From positions 1-17,916 of the forward strand of contig JBGPIK010000096.1 of NCBI GenBank assembly GCA_041484845.1: DNA of 17,916 nucleotides. The letters run 5' to 3'. Positions 1 to 6,439 of the stretch are shown here, in pieces. Both the position numbers and the translations under genes were made by a program. How positions within the stretch are numbered: position 1 is the first letter of the stretch; every line of letters starts with the position of its first letter. Under the pieces are notes generated by a model. That model was not told where the DNA came from. It did not search any database and was given only the letters and a program-made list of their open reading frames with translations. Source of the DNA: JBGPIK01 sp041484845 (GTDB lineage: Bacteria > Desulfobacterota > Binatia > UBA9968).

Positions 1-54
1 CCTCAACCCCTGGAGCCACAGTCCAGTGCTCTAACCAATTGAGCTACACTCACC
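1..54 (-). tRNA. tRNA-His (GTG), 3' part cut off by window edge
   Basis: Read on the minus strand, the gene begins at 54 with an extra G before the acceptor stem, the G-1 typical of tRNA-His. It continues with acceptor GTGAGTG, then TA and a D-arm closed by GCTC/GAGC. The anticodon stem CTGGA/TCCAG encloses loop CTGTGGC, giving anticodon GTG. The T-arm and 3' acceptor strand lie outside the window, so the gene is partial here. It is the last of three same-strand tRNA genes. Confidence 0.9.
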
Positions 55-69
55 ACAATAAGACCATTC

Positions 70-146
70 TGGCGCGCCAGAAGGGATTCGAACCCCTGAC
101 CTACGGCTTAGAAGGCCGTTGCTCTATCCAGCTGAGCTACTGGCGC
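70..146 (-). tRNA. tRNA-Arg (TCT)
   Basis: A full 77-nt cloverleaf on the minus strand. The acceptor strand is GCGCCAG paired with CTGGCGC, followed by discriminator G and an encoded CCA at 70-72. The anticodon stem ACGGC/GCCGT encloses loop CTTCTAA, giving anticodon TCT. The T-loop carries the usual TTCGAAT. It lies between tRNA-His and tRNA-Pro on the same strand. Confidence 0.95.
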
Positions 147-159
147 CTAACGAAGTAAC

Positions 160-227
160 GAGTGCTGCGTACTGAGGAAAAAGTCCTCTCCACCCCGCAT
201 AACTCAGAACTCATTTACTCAGCACTC
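160..227. repeat. Inverted-repeat intergenic element between tRNA-Arg and tRNA-Pro
   Basis: The 86-base gap between the two tRNAs carries nested inverted repeats. The outer arms are GAGTGCTG at 160-167 and CAGCACTC at 220-227. An inner hairpin is GAGGA at 174-178 with TCCTC at 184-188 around a 5-base loop. Between them are degenerate copies of ACTCAG. It resembles the small palindromic intergenic repeats found in many bacterial genomes, but other copies cannot be seen in this window. It may also fold as a processing hairpin in the tRNA transcript. Confidence 0.4.
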
Positions 228-232
228 TTTGT

Positions 233-309
233 TGGTCGGGGCGAGAAGATTTGAACTTCCGACCCCCTGCGCCCAAGGCAGGTGCGCTACCAGGCTGCGC
301 TACGCCCCG
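233..309 (-). tRNA. tRNA-Pro (TGG)
   Basis: A full 77-nt cloverleaf on the minus strand. The acceptor strand is CGGGGCG paired with CGCCCCG, then discriminator A and an encoded CCA at 233-235. The anticodon stem CCTGC/GCAGG encloses loop CTTGGGC, giving anticodon TGG. The D-arm starts GCGC, as usual for tRNA-Pro. It lies about 40 bases downstream of the rdgB stop on the same strand and may be co-transcribed with it. Confidence 0.95.
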
Positions 310-348
310 TCAATGAACAGAGCCATTCTACACAGGAGGCTCATCAAA

Positions 349-969
349 TCAAGGTTTTGCATTCAAGTCAACGAGCGATGGCAGGATCTCCGTTAGCTTC
401 CGGAGCGCTTTACCGCGATGACTCACGGTTGCTTTAGTTTCACGGTCGATCTCGCCGAATGTTTTCCCAAACGGGGGAAAGAAAAAGATCGGGTCATAGC
501 CAAAGCCATGTTTTCCTTTGCGCGCCAAAGCGATGCGCCCCTCGCAGGATTTGCGAATCAATAACTCTTTGTCGTTCGGCGAATCCGGCGCGCACAGCGC
601 CAGGGCGCAGACAAAACGCGCGGTTCGTTGCTGATCAGGTATGCCTTGCAACTCCCGCAGTAGCTTTTCGTTATTCTTGTCGTCATTGCCCTCCTCACCG
701 CAATAGCGCGCCGAGTAAATTCCCGGCGCGCCATGAAGAACATCCACCTCCAGGCCAGAATCATCCGCCAAAGTTAAACAACCTGAGTACTGGGCCAAGG
801 TCCGCGCTTTCTTAAGCACGTTCTCTTCGAATGTGGCGCCGTCCTCGATGACCGTAGGCCATTGCCCCAAGCTCTGGAGCGAGCGAAGGGTCACGGCAAG
901 ATTTTTGAGAAAGCTTTGAATCTCGGCAAACTTTGCTGGATTCGTGGTAGCTATAAGCAGTTCAATCAC
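349..969 (-). CDS. rdgB: RdgB/HAM1-type dITP/XTP pyrophosphatase
   Basis: House-cleaning nucleotidase of the HAM1/Maf-like family. It hydrolyses dITP, XTP and related deaminated purine triphosphates to the monophosphate plus pyrophosphate in the cytosol, keeping these bases out of DNA and RNA. Family marks visible are the N-terminal IATTNPAKFAEI substrate-binding loop, the TLADDSGLEVDVL segment with its metal/catalytic acidic residues, the GAPGIYSARY motif, GFGYDPIFFFPPFGKTF, and SHRGKALRKL near the C-terminus. The length, about 206 aa, is normal. I chose the GTG at 967-969 because it places Met two residues before the LLIATTNP strand, as in the family. A TTG at 979-981 would add four residues; neither start has a convincing ribosome site. 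The gene follows rph by 17 bases and is probably translated from the same message. Confidence 0.93.
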   Translation of the reverse strand: MIELLIATTNPAKFAEIQSFLKNLAVTLRSLQSLGQWPTVIEDGATFEENVLKKARTLAQYSGCLTLADDSGLEVDVLHGAPGIYSARYCGEEGNDDKNNEKLLRELQGIPDQQRTARFVCALALCAPDSPNDKELLIRKSCEGRIALARKGKHGFGYDPIFFFPPFGKTFGEIDRETKATVSHRGKALRKLTEILPSLVDLNAKP

Positions 970-986
970 GTACGACAACAAGAAGA

Positions 987-1709
987 TCAGGAGAGCGAGG
1001 AAATTATTTTTTGCTGCGCCTTGAGGATCTCCCGGATTCCCTGTTGTGCGACCTCCGTCATACGCTCCATCTGTTTCTTCGTAAACGGGGCGCTTTCGGC
1101 CGTTCCCTGAACCTCGACGAATTTTCCTGAGCCGGTCATGACGAAATTCATGTCGACATCGGCGCGGCTATCCTCTTCATAAGCCAAATCCAAAAGAACC
1201 TTGCCGTCGACGATGCCGATGCTCACGGCGGCGATGGAGTCCCGGATCGGATCGACTTTTATGATTCCTTTGCTGATCCAGCGCCGCATAGCCTCAACCA
1301 GCGCAACATAGGCGCCGGTAATCGAAGCCGTGCGCGTGCCGCCGTCCGCCTGGATGACGTCGCAATCGATCCAGACCGTGCGCTCGCCGAGACTCTTTAA
1401 ATCCGCGATGGCCCGAAGGCTTCGACCGATAAGCCTTTGAATCTCGTGCGTCCTCCCGCCGATCTTGCCGCGCGCCGATTCGCGCCCGATCCGGACTTGT
1501 GAAGAACCCGGCAACATGCCGTACTCCGCGGTGATCCAGCCTTTGCCGCTATTGCGCAAGAACGGGGGAACCCGCTCTTCGAGCTTCGCCGTACAAATGA
1601 CTTTGGTATCGCCCATCTCGATCAGCACCGAGCCGTCGGCGGTCTTGATGTAGCTCGGCGTAATCGAGAGCGCCCGTAGTTGTTTAGACTTTCGCCCGTC
1701 AATTCTCAT
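987..1709 (-). CDS. rph: Ribonuclease PH (tRNA nucleotidyltransferase)
   Basis: Phosphorolytic 3'-5' exoribonuclease that trims tRNA precursors to the CCA end and takes part in rRNA and RNA turnover; it forms a hexameric ring in the cytosol. The 240-aa product is full length. It starts MRIDGR, carries KVICTAKLEERVPPF, the GWITAEYGMLPGSS segment, GKIGGRTHEIQRLIGRSLRA (phosphate- and RNA-binding arginines), the acidic stretch VWIDCDVIQADGGTRTASI, and the C-terminal FVEVQGTAESAPF. These are diagnostic. The gene starts 2 bases after the aldehyde dehydrogenase stop and is followed by rdgB, a common rph-rdgB pairing. A tRNA cluster lies just downstream on the same strand, which fits its role in tRNA maturation. 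Confidence 0.97.
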   Translation of the reverse strand: MRIDGRKSKQLRALSITPSYIKTADGSVLIEMGDTKVICTAKLEERVPPFLRNSGKGWITAEYGMLPGSSQVRIGRESARGKIGGRTHEIQRLIGRSLRAIADLKSLGERTVWIDCDVIQADGGTRTASITGAYVALVEAMRRWISKGIIKVDPIRDSIAAVSIGIVDGKVLLDLAYEEDSRADVDMNFVMTGSGKFVEVQGTAESAPFTKKQMERMTEVAQQGIREILKAQQKIISSLS

Positions 1710-1711
1710 GG

Positions 1712-3130
1712 CTACGAACTCAGATGAAACACGACCATTTTAAGTTCCGTCATCTCTTTGACGGCGTAGCGCGGCCCTTCTTTGCCGAATCCTGAATCCT
1801 TCAGCCCGCCGTAAGGCATTAAGTCGACGCGCCACTGGGTTCCCCAATTGATGTGGAGATTACCGGCTTCCGCGTCGCGCGCAAACTTCATTGCCCATTC
1901 GACGTTCTCGGTAAAAATACCCGCCGAAAGCCCATACACGCTGTCGTTCGCCAAAGCAATCGCCTCTTCAATGGTATCGAACGCCGTAACCCCTACCGCC
2001 GGCCCGAATAATTCATCGCGTGAAATGCGCATGTCAGGATGGACCTCCGCCACCACGGCGGGCATGTAGATCGCCCCCCGCCTCCCTCCACCGGCCACTA
2101 AACGGGCGCCGCCCGCGACTGCCTCGTTTATCCAGTTCTCTACCCTCACGGCCTCGCTCTCCTTCACCATGGGTCCAACCTTAGATTTCTCATCGAGTTG
2201 GTTGCCGGTCGTCAAGGCTTCAACTTTCGGCTTCAGCATACCAAGTAAATCACCGTAAACTTTTTTCGAAGTCAGCACCCGCTGGGTAGAAATACATGTC
2301 TGCCCGGCATTGCCGTAACCCGTCATGGCTATCGCGGTCGCAGCCTTGTTCAAATCCGCATCGGGCATAATAATGAGCGGGGCGTTAGAACCAAGTTCCA
2401 TCGTCACCTTCTTGATTCCCGCCATGTGACAGATTCGGTCGCCGATCTCGCGACTGCCGGTAAACGTCACTTTGCGCACACGCCGGTCAGCTACGAGAGC
2501 ATCGCCAATTTCGCCGCCCGAACCGGTGACACACTGAATCCCTTCCGGCGGTAGTCCCGACTCGAGCAAGATCTCGGTAAGTTTTAGCGCTGAAAGCGGC
2601 GTATCCGATGCCGGCTTCAGGATTACAGAATTGCCCGCCGCGAGCGCCGGGCCGACTTTGTGTGAAACCAAATTCAATGGAAAATTAAACGGCGCGATGG
2701 CCGCCACTACCCCACAGGGCACGCGCAAGGTGAAACCAAACTTATGGGCGCCGGTCGGGTCCGCATCCAGGGGGACCGTTTCGCCATGGAGCCGTTTTGC
2801 TTCTTCCGCTGATCCCATCATGGTCTCAACCGCCCGGTTGGCTTCACCGCGCCCCTCGGTAATAACTTTTCCTTCTTCCCGCGAAATCGTTTGCCCCAAC
2901 TCTTCGTTACGCGCGGCCATTATATCCGCGGCCTTGCGCAATATTTTCCAACGTTCATAGCCGGTGAGCTTGGCCATCACTTTTGCGCCACGCTCGGCAA
3001 ATAGCAGCGCTTTCTCAAGGTCGGCCGCGTCGGCCCTGGGCACGGTATCAATGACCGAGTTATCGTAGGGATTGTGCACTTCCATCTTCTTAGGCTTATC
3101 AACCCAATTTCCTGCGAGAAAAATCTTCAT
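1712..3130 (-). CDS. NAD(P)-dependent aldehyde dehydrogenase
   Basis: Aldehyde dehydrogenase superfamily enzyme that oxidises an aldehyde to an acid, or to an acyl-phosphate in the phosphorylating branch, using NAD(P). It is about 472 aa from the chosen start. Visible motifs are the APFNFPLNL oxyanion-hole Asn (about residue 149), the cofactor lysine in ILKPASDTP (about 172), FTGSREIG, the general-base Glu in TMELGSNAP (about 245), and the nucleophilic Cys in NAGQTCIST (about 279). The C-terminus has PYGGLKDSGFGKEGP. The ATG at 3130 is preferred over an upstream start 10 codons earlier because an AAGGAG ribosome site lies 7 bases before it. The sequence looks closest to the lactaldehyde/phosphonoacetaldehyde/GapN-like group, but the substrate cannot be told. 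Its place between an OB/HD nuclease gene and rph is unusual. Confidence 0.9.
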   Translation of the reverse strand: MKIFLAGNWVDKPKKMEVHNPYDNSVIDTVPRADAADLEKALLFAERGAKVMAKLTGYERWKILRKAADIMAARNEELGQTISREEGKVITEGRGEANRAVETMMGSAEEAKRLHGETVPLDADPTGAHKFGFTLRVPCGVVAAIAPFNFPLNLVSHKVGPALAAGNSVILKPASDTPLSALKLTEILLESGLPPEGIQCVTGSGGEIGDALVADRRVRKVTFTGSREIGDRICHMAGIKKVTMELGSNAPLIIMPDADLNKAATAIAMTGYGNAGQTCISTQRVLTSKKVYGDLLGMLKPKVEALTTGNQLDEKSKVGPMVKESEAVRVENWINEAVAGGARLVAGGGRRGAIYMPAVVAEVHPDMRISRDELFGPAVGVTAFDTIEEAIALANDSVYGLSAGIFTENVEWAMKFARDAEAGNLHINWGTQWRVDLMPYGGLKDSGFGKEGPRYAVKEMTELKMVVFHLSS

Positions 3131-3137
3131 AACGAAT

Positions 3138-3143
3138 CTCCTT
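3138..3143 (-). promoter_or_regulatory. Shine-Dalgarno site fixing the aldehyde dehydrogenase start
   Basis: On the minus strand the sequence reads AAGGAG, 7 bases before the ATG at 3128-3130. This near-perfect site selects that ATG over the longer reading frame that begins at 3160. Confidence 0.75.
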
Positions 3144-3209
3144 AACGGATAAACCTGCAAAATGAAAGATGGGTAAGGATAGGGAACCGCCCTTGTCTAA
3201 CGTTTGAAG

Positions 3210-4166
3210 TTACCCGGATTCACCGGAACTGTTACGGTAAAAGCTTCTGCCGTACGCGCGATGAAAAGCCGTCCATTTAGAGCCAGGTTCTTTTTCCGGC
3301 AGGTTCTGAATGGCTTGGATCTTGCCGTCCAAATCATCCAGCGCGTGGAGGATAACCGCCTCAAGCGTCTGAGGCAATTTAGGCGACCCGAACTCGTATG
3401 CGCCGTGATGACTGACCAGCATGTGCTTGATCTGTAGCGCCATGTCCTCGGGAAAATCTGTGATCGCGGCGATTTTGTCGTTCACCATCTCCACTTCCAT
3501 GACCAGGTGTCCCAAGAGCTGGCCCGCATCAGTGTAATCGACGGCCCGGTCAAAAGAGAACTCGTACACCTTGCCGATATCGTGGAGAAAACCTCCCATC
3601 AGGAGCAAATCGATATCGATCCCGCGATAATTTTCCGCGACTTTACACATCAGCTTTACCAACGAAAGCGTGTGTTCCAGCAGACCGCTTAAGTAAGGAT
3701 GATGAATCGTCTTGGCGCCGGGAGCGCGCTTGAGAAGGTCCATCAGCTCCCGATCGGTAAAAAAGCATTCGGCGAGCGCGCGTAAATGGGGATCACTGAT
3801 GGTTCCCATTATTCCTTTGAGCTCCTCCAGCATCGCGTCGGGATCGAAGGCACTCTTGGGCAGGAAATCTTCCGCAGCCAGGTTTGTTCCCTCAACACGC
3901 AGGATATCCTGCGCCCGGATCTGCACCTTTCCTTGGTACAACACAGCCTGACCCCGAACCCGCACAAAATCGTTCCGTTCAAAGCCGCGTCCCAAATCGT
4001 CGGCCCGTTCCCATAGGCGCGCTTCAATTTCCCCGGTTCGATCGAGGAGTTTCAAGACCAGGTAACTGTTGCCTCCCTTGGTGACGCCCTGGTTCTTTGC
4101 GGATACCAGAAACAAAGAGTCGACCGGCTGATGTTCACGAATATCGGCAGCATAGAGTGATTTCAT
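3210..4166 (-). CDS. OB-fold plus HD-domain phosphohydrolase, YhaM-like 3'-5' exoribonuclease
   Basis: Predicted cytosolic RNA/DNA 3'-5' exonuclease of the YhaM/CBF1 type. The 318-aa protein has an N-terminal OB-fold nucleic-acid binding domain (about residues 10-95, with GNSYLVLKLLDRTGEIEARLW and GQAVLYQGKVQIRAQDI). A C-terminal HD metal-dependent phosphohydrolase domain follows: His in SGLLEHTLSLV (about 165), the HD pair in GGFLHDIGKVYEF (about 195-196), and LVSHHGAYEFGSP further on. That order and spacing match the family. The start at 4166 is chosen because a GGAGG site lies 7 bases upstream; the longer frame from 4184 would swallow that site. The gene follows yggT by 24 bases in the same direction. 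The exact substrate is inferred from the family only. Confidence 0.87.
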   Translation of the reverse strand: MKSLYAADIREHQPVDSLFLVSAKNQGVTKGGNSYLVLKLLDRTGEIEARLWERADDLGRGFERNDFVRVRGQAVLYQGKVQIRAQDILRVEGTNLAAEDFLPKSAFDPDAMLEELKGIMGTISDPHLRALAECFFTDRELMDLLKRAPGAKTIHHPYLSGLLEHTLSLVKLMCKVAENYRGIDIDLLLMGGFLHDIGKVYEFSFDRAVDYTDAGQLLGHLVMEVEMVNDKIAAITDFPEDMALQIKHMLVSHHGAYEFGSPKLPQTLEAVILHALDDLDGKIQAIQNLPEKEPGSKWTAFHRAYGRSFYRNSSGESG

Positions 4167-4173
4167 AAGCACA

Positions 4174-4178
4174 CCTCC
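4174..4178 (-). promoter_or_regulatory. Shine-Dalgarno site fixing the OB/HD protein start
   Basis: GGAGG on the minus strand, 7 bases before the ATG at 4164-4166. It lies inside the longer reading frame beginning at 4184, so it argues for the shorter protein. Confidence 0.75.
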
Positions 4179-4190
4179 AATCACACCTCT

Positions 4191-4490
4191 TCACCTGAGA
4201 GCGTAGGCGGCATCATAGAGCGATCTGACCAGGAAATGTTGCAAAAAAAGAACCGCAATCCAGACAACAATCGGCGAGAGATCAAACCCGCCGGTGAAAA
4301 CCGGAAATCGTTCCCGCACCCGTACGAGGACCGGCTCCGTCGCGTTATAGATGAACCGGACCAGCGGGTTGTAACGATCTGCATTGACCCAGGAGATCAC
4401 GACCCGGGCAAACAGGATCCACGTGTAGGCCCAAAGCACATAATCCAGGATTTGGGCTACCGCAACCAAAAAGTTGCTGACGACAAACAT
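4191..4490 (-). CDS. yggT: YggT family integral membrane protein
   Basis: Small inner-membrane protein of about 99 aa in the YggT/Ycf19 family. The molecular role is not settled; in plastids and cyanobacteria relatives affect membrane organisation, and bacterial members are often found beside yggS and cell-division genes. The sequence shows one hydrophobic helix at about residues 5-30 (ending WAYTWILFARVVISW), the conserved loop NPLVRFIYNATEPVL with its Asn-Pro and Thr-Glu-Pro, and a second hydrophobic helix in the C-terminal third (SPIVVWIAVLFLQHFL). The frame is open upstream, but the ATG at 4490, 7 bases after the yggS stop, gives the usual family length and start (MFVVSNFLVAV). Tight coupling to yggS supports the assignment. 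Confidence 0.9.
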   Translation of the reverse strand: MFVVSNFLVAVAQILDYVLWAYTWILFARVVISWVNADRYNPLVRFIYNATEPVLVRVRERFPVFTGGFDLSPIVVWIAVLFLQHFLVRSLYDAAYALR

Positions 4491-4497
4491 GGCCCTG

Positions 4498-5190
4498 CTA
4501 AGTTTTTCTTGGCCCAAAGAGGGCGGTTCCGATGCGCACGATGGTTGCGCCTTCCTCAATCGCCACTCCATAATCCTGGCTCATGCCCATTGAGAGATCC
4601 TTCAGGTCAATATTAGGAAGGCGCAATTCTCGCATGCGATAGAGCGTCTCTTTCAGTTCACGAAAGTAGGGCCGCGCCTCCTCCGGGTTGTCCCGCAATG
4701 GCGGGACGGTCATCAGCCCTTCGATTCTCAAATGCGCGAGCTTGGCCGCTTCTTCAAGCAAGGGGAGAAGATGATCCTTAGCGACTCCCGTCTTGGTCTC
4801 TTCTCCGCCTAAATTGATTTCAATAAAGGCACGAACTTCCTTCGCTGCCTTTCGGCCTTCTTTATCCAGCTCGCGCGCCAGCGCAATGCTGTCCAGTGAT
4901 TCAATCAGATCGAATAGCGCGACGGCGGCTTTGCATTTATTCCGCTGTACGTGACCGATCATATGCCATTCGGCCGCAGCCGAGATTCTGCGCTTTGCGG
5001 CTTCGGCCTCTTGGACATAATTCTCTCCGACGAGCGACACACCCGCCGCGATGGCGGCGCGAATCAAGTCGATGTCTTGCGACTTGGCGGCGGCTAGAAT
5101 CCTGATAGAAGCTGCATCGCGCCCGGCCTTTGCCGCGGCTTCCTTTACCCGCTCCACGACTCGACGATAATTGGCCGCCACGTCGATCAT
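4498..5190 (-). CDS. yggS: YggS family pyridoxal-phosphate homeostasis protein
   Basis: PLP-binding protein (YBL036C/YggS/PLPBP family) with an alanine-racemase-like TIM-barrel fold. It is not a known enzyme and acts in vitamin B6 and amino/keto-acid homeostasis in the cytosol. The 230-aa product has the PLP lysine in ILAAAKSQDID (about residue 37), GENYVQEAEAK-like GENYVQEAEAA, WHMIGHVQRNK, the FIEINLGGEETKTGV segment, GLMTVPP, and the phosphate-binding C-terminal motif LSMGMSQDYGVAIEEGAT with VRIGTALFG. I chose ATG 5190 (MIDVAANYRRV) because the 34 extra upstream residues are not family-like. No good ribosome site is seen. It is the first gene of the leftward operon, with yggT starting 7 bases after its stop. 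Confidence 0.93.
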   Translation of the reverse strand: MIDVAANYRRVVERVKEAAAKAGRDAASIRILAAAKSQDIDLIRAAIAAGVSLVGENYVQEAEAAKRRISAAAEWHMIGHVQRNKCKAAVALFDLIESLDSIALARELDKEGRKAAKEVRAFIEINLGGEETKTGVAKDHLLPLLEEAAKLAHLRIEGLMTVPPLRDNPEEARPYFRELKETLYRMRELRLPNIDLKDLSMGMSQDYGVAIEEGATIVRIGTALFGPRKT

Positions 5191-5259
5191 GCAAGCTTGC
5201 TTATCACATCCCCATCGGCAAATCACTCCTGCGGACGCGATAACGGCCGCAGAATATGG

Positions 5260-5288
5260 TTGTGAAAATCTCGGCCTGCTAGTAAGAT
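5260..5288 (+). promoter_or_regulatory. Candidate sigma70-type promoter for the glycan/NRPS operon
   Basis: In the 200-base divergent gap between yggS and the glycosyltransferase gene, TTGTGA (5260-5265) and TAAGAT (5283-5288) are separated by exactly 17 bases. This is the only well-spaced pair I found pointing right in the gap. It would serve the operon starting at 5391. It is prediction by eye and could be chance. Confidence 0.3.
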
Positions 5289-5390
5289 CCACCCCATCGA
5301 TGATGCCGACAAAAAGTAGTATTGTGGCGATTTTTCGCTGCGGCCGCGCTCAGTCAGCAACCGCTCCAGGCCGCTCGTAACGATCACCCC

Positions 5391-6431
5391 ATGCCCTCAT
5401 TTATCTTGCCAAGAGTTTCAATCGTCGTGCCGGTCCATAACGGCGGGGAATATTTTCATCGCTGCCTCAGTAGCTTGAGTCGAACCGCTCCCCCTCCCGA
5501 CGAAATCATTATCGTTGCCGATGGCGAAAGTGATGGTTGCTGGCGCTTAGCGGAGAGTTTTGATGTGCGCGTCATCCGCCTGCCGGTCACGGGAGGACCG
5601 GCGCGGGCGCGCAACCACGGCGCACGCTCGGCCACGGGTGACATACTGTTTTTTGTTGATAGCGATGTAGCCGTCCCGTCCGACATCGTTCGCAAGATCA
5701 CTGAGATTTTCACCCGCGCCCCGGATCTCACGGCGGTGATCGGATCGTATGATGACGAGCCCCCGGCCACGAATTTTCTTTCGCAATATAAGAACCTTCT
5801 GCACCATTACGTACATCAGAATGCGGCAGAAGAAGGCTTTACATTTTGGGGTGCTTGTGGTGCCGTACGGCGCGAAGTGTTTTTTGCCCTGGACGGCTTC
5901 GACGAAACCTATCGCGATCCGTCCATCGAGGATATTGAATTCGGTTACCGACTGAAGCGCGCGGGCCACAAAATTCGTCTTGCGAAAGATCTCCAAGTCA
6001 AACATCTGAAGCGCTGGGGAGCGTTCTCGTTGTTGAAATCCGATTTTTTTCATCGTGCGCTGCCGTGGACCGAACTCGCGTTGCGACACCGCCATTTGCC
6101 CAAAGACCTTAATTTGCGCAGGTCGAGCCGTCTAAGTGCGCTGTTGACCTGCGGCCTTGTGCTATCTCTGCTAGCGGCAGCGTGGAGCCGCAAAGCGCTC
6201 GGCAGTGCCATCGTGTTGGCGCTTGTACTTTTGACTATCAACGCCTCACTCTATCTTTTTTTCTACCGCAAGCGCGGCGCCAAATTCGCCCTGTCGGCGA
6301 TTCCCTGGCATTGGTTCTACCTTCTTTACAGTACTCTCGCCTTCGCCATCGGTACGCTTCGTTTTCTTGTCAACCGCTCCATGGCAGCGTTCAATTTCAC
6401 TAAAACGATCTCACCGGTGGAAAAATCCTGA
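5391..6431 (+). CDS. Family 2 glycosyltransferase with C-terminal membrane helices
   Basis: Inverting GT-A fold glycosyltransferase, predicted to transfer a sugar from a nucleotide-sugar to a lipid or growing glycan at the cytoplasmic membrane face. The 346-aa protein starts with a beta-strand VSIVVPVHNGG. It has the donor-binding IIIVADGESDG, a metal-binding D-S-D (FFVDSDVAVP, residues 90-92), GACGAVRREVF, and the acceptor-side acidic motif SIEDIEFGYRLKRAGHK (ED at 180-181). Three hydrophobic helices follow at about 247-267, 271-291 and 305-326. The frame runs up to a TTG at 5322, but ATG 5391 gives a start directly before the first strand, as in the family. It is the first gene of the rightward operon, with the FAD gene 8 bases on. 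Donor and acceptor are unknown. Confidence 0.88.
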   Translation: MPSFILPRVSIVVPVHNGGEYFHRCLSSLSRTAPPPDEIIIVADGESDGCWRLAESFDVRVIRLPVTGGPARARNHGARSATGDILFFVDSDVAVPSDIVRKITEIFTRAPDLTAVIGSYDDEPPATNFLSQYKNLLHHYVHQNAAEEGFTFWGACGAVRREVFFALDGFDETYRDPSIEDIEFGYRLKRAGHKIRLAKDLQVKHLKRWGAFSLLKSDFFHRALPWTELALRHRHLPKDLNLRRSSRLSALLTCGLVLSLLAAAWSRKALGSAIVLALVLLTINASLYLFFYRKRGAKFALSAIPWHWFYLLYSTLAFAIGTLRFLVNRSMAAFNFTKTISPVEKS

Positions 6432-6439
6432 TATCGCCC

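Noticed and set aside
5322..5390. Upstream extension of the glycosyltransferase to a TTG start
   Set aside because: The extra 23 residues precede the usual first strand, and the start is a rare codon without a ribosome site; ATG 5391 fits better.
5547..6095. Leftward 182-codon frame
   Set aside because: Antisense shadow of the glycosyltransferase, whose motifs on the plus strand are clear.
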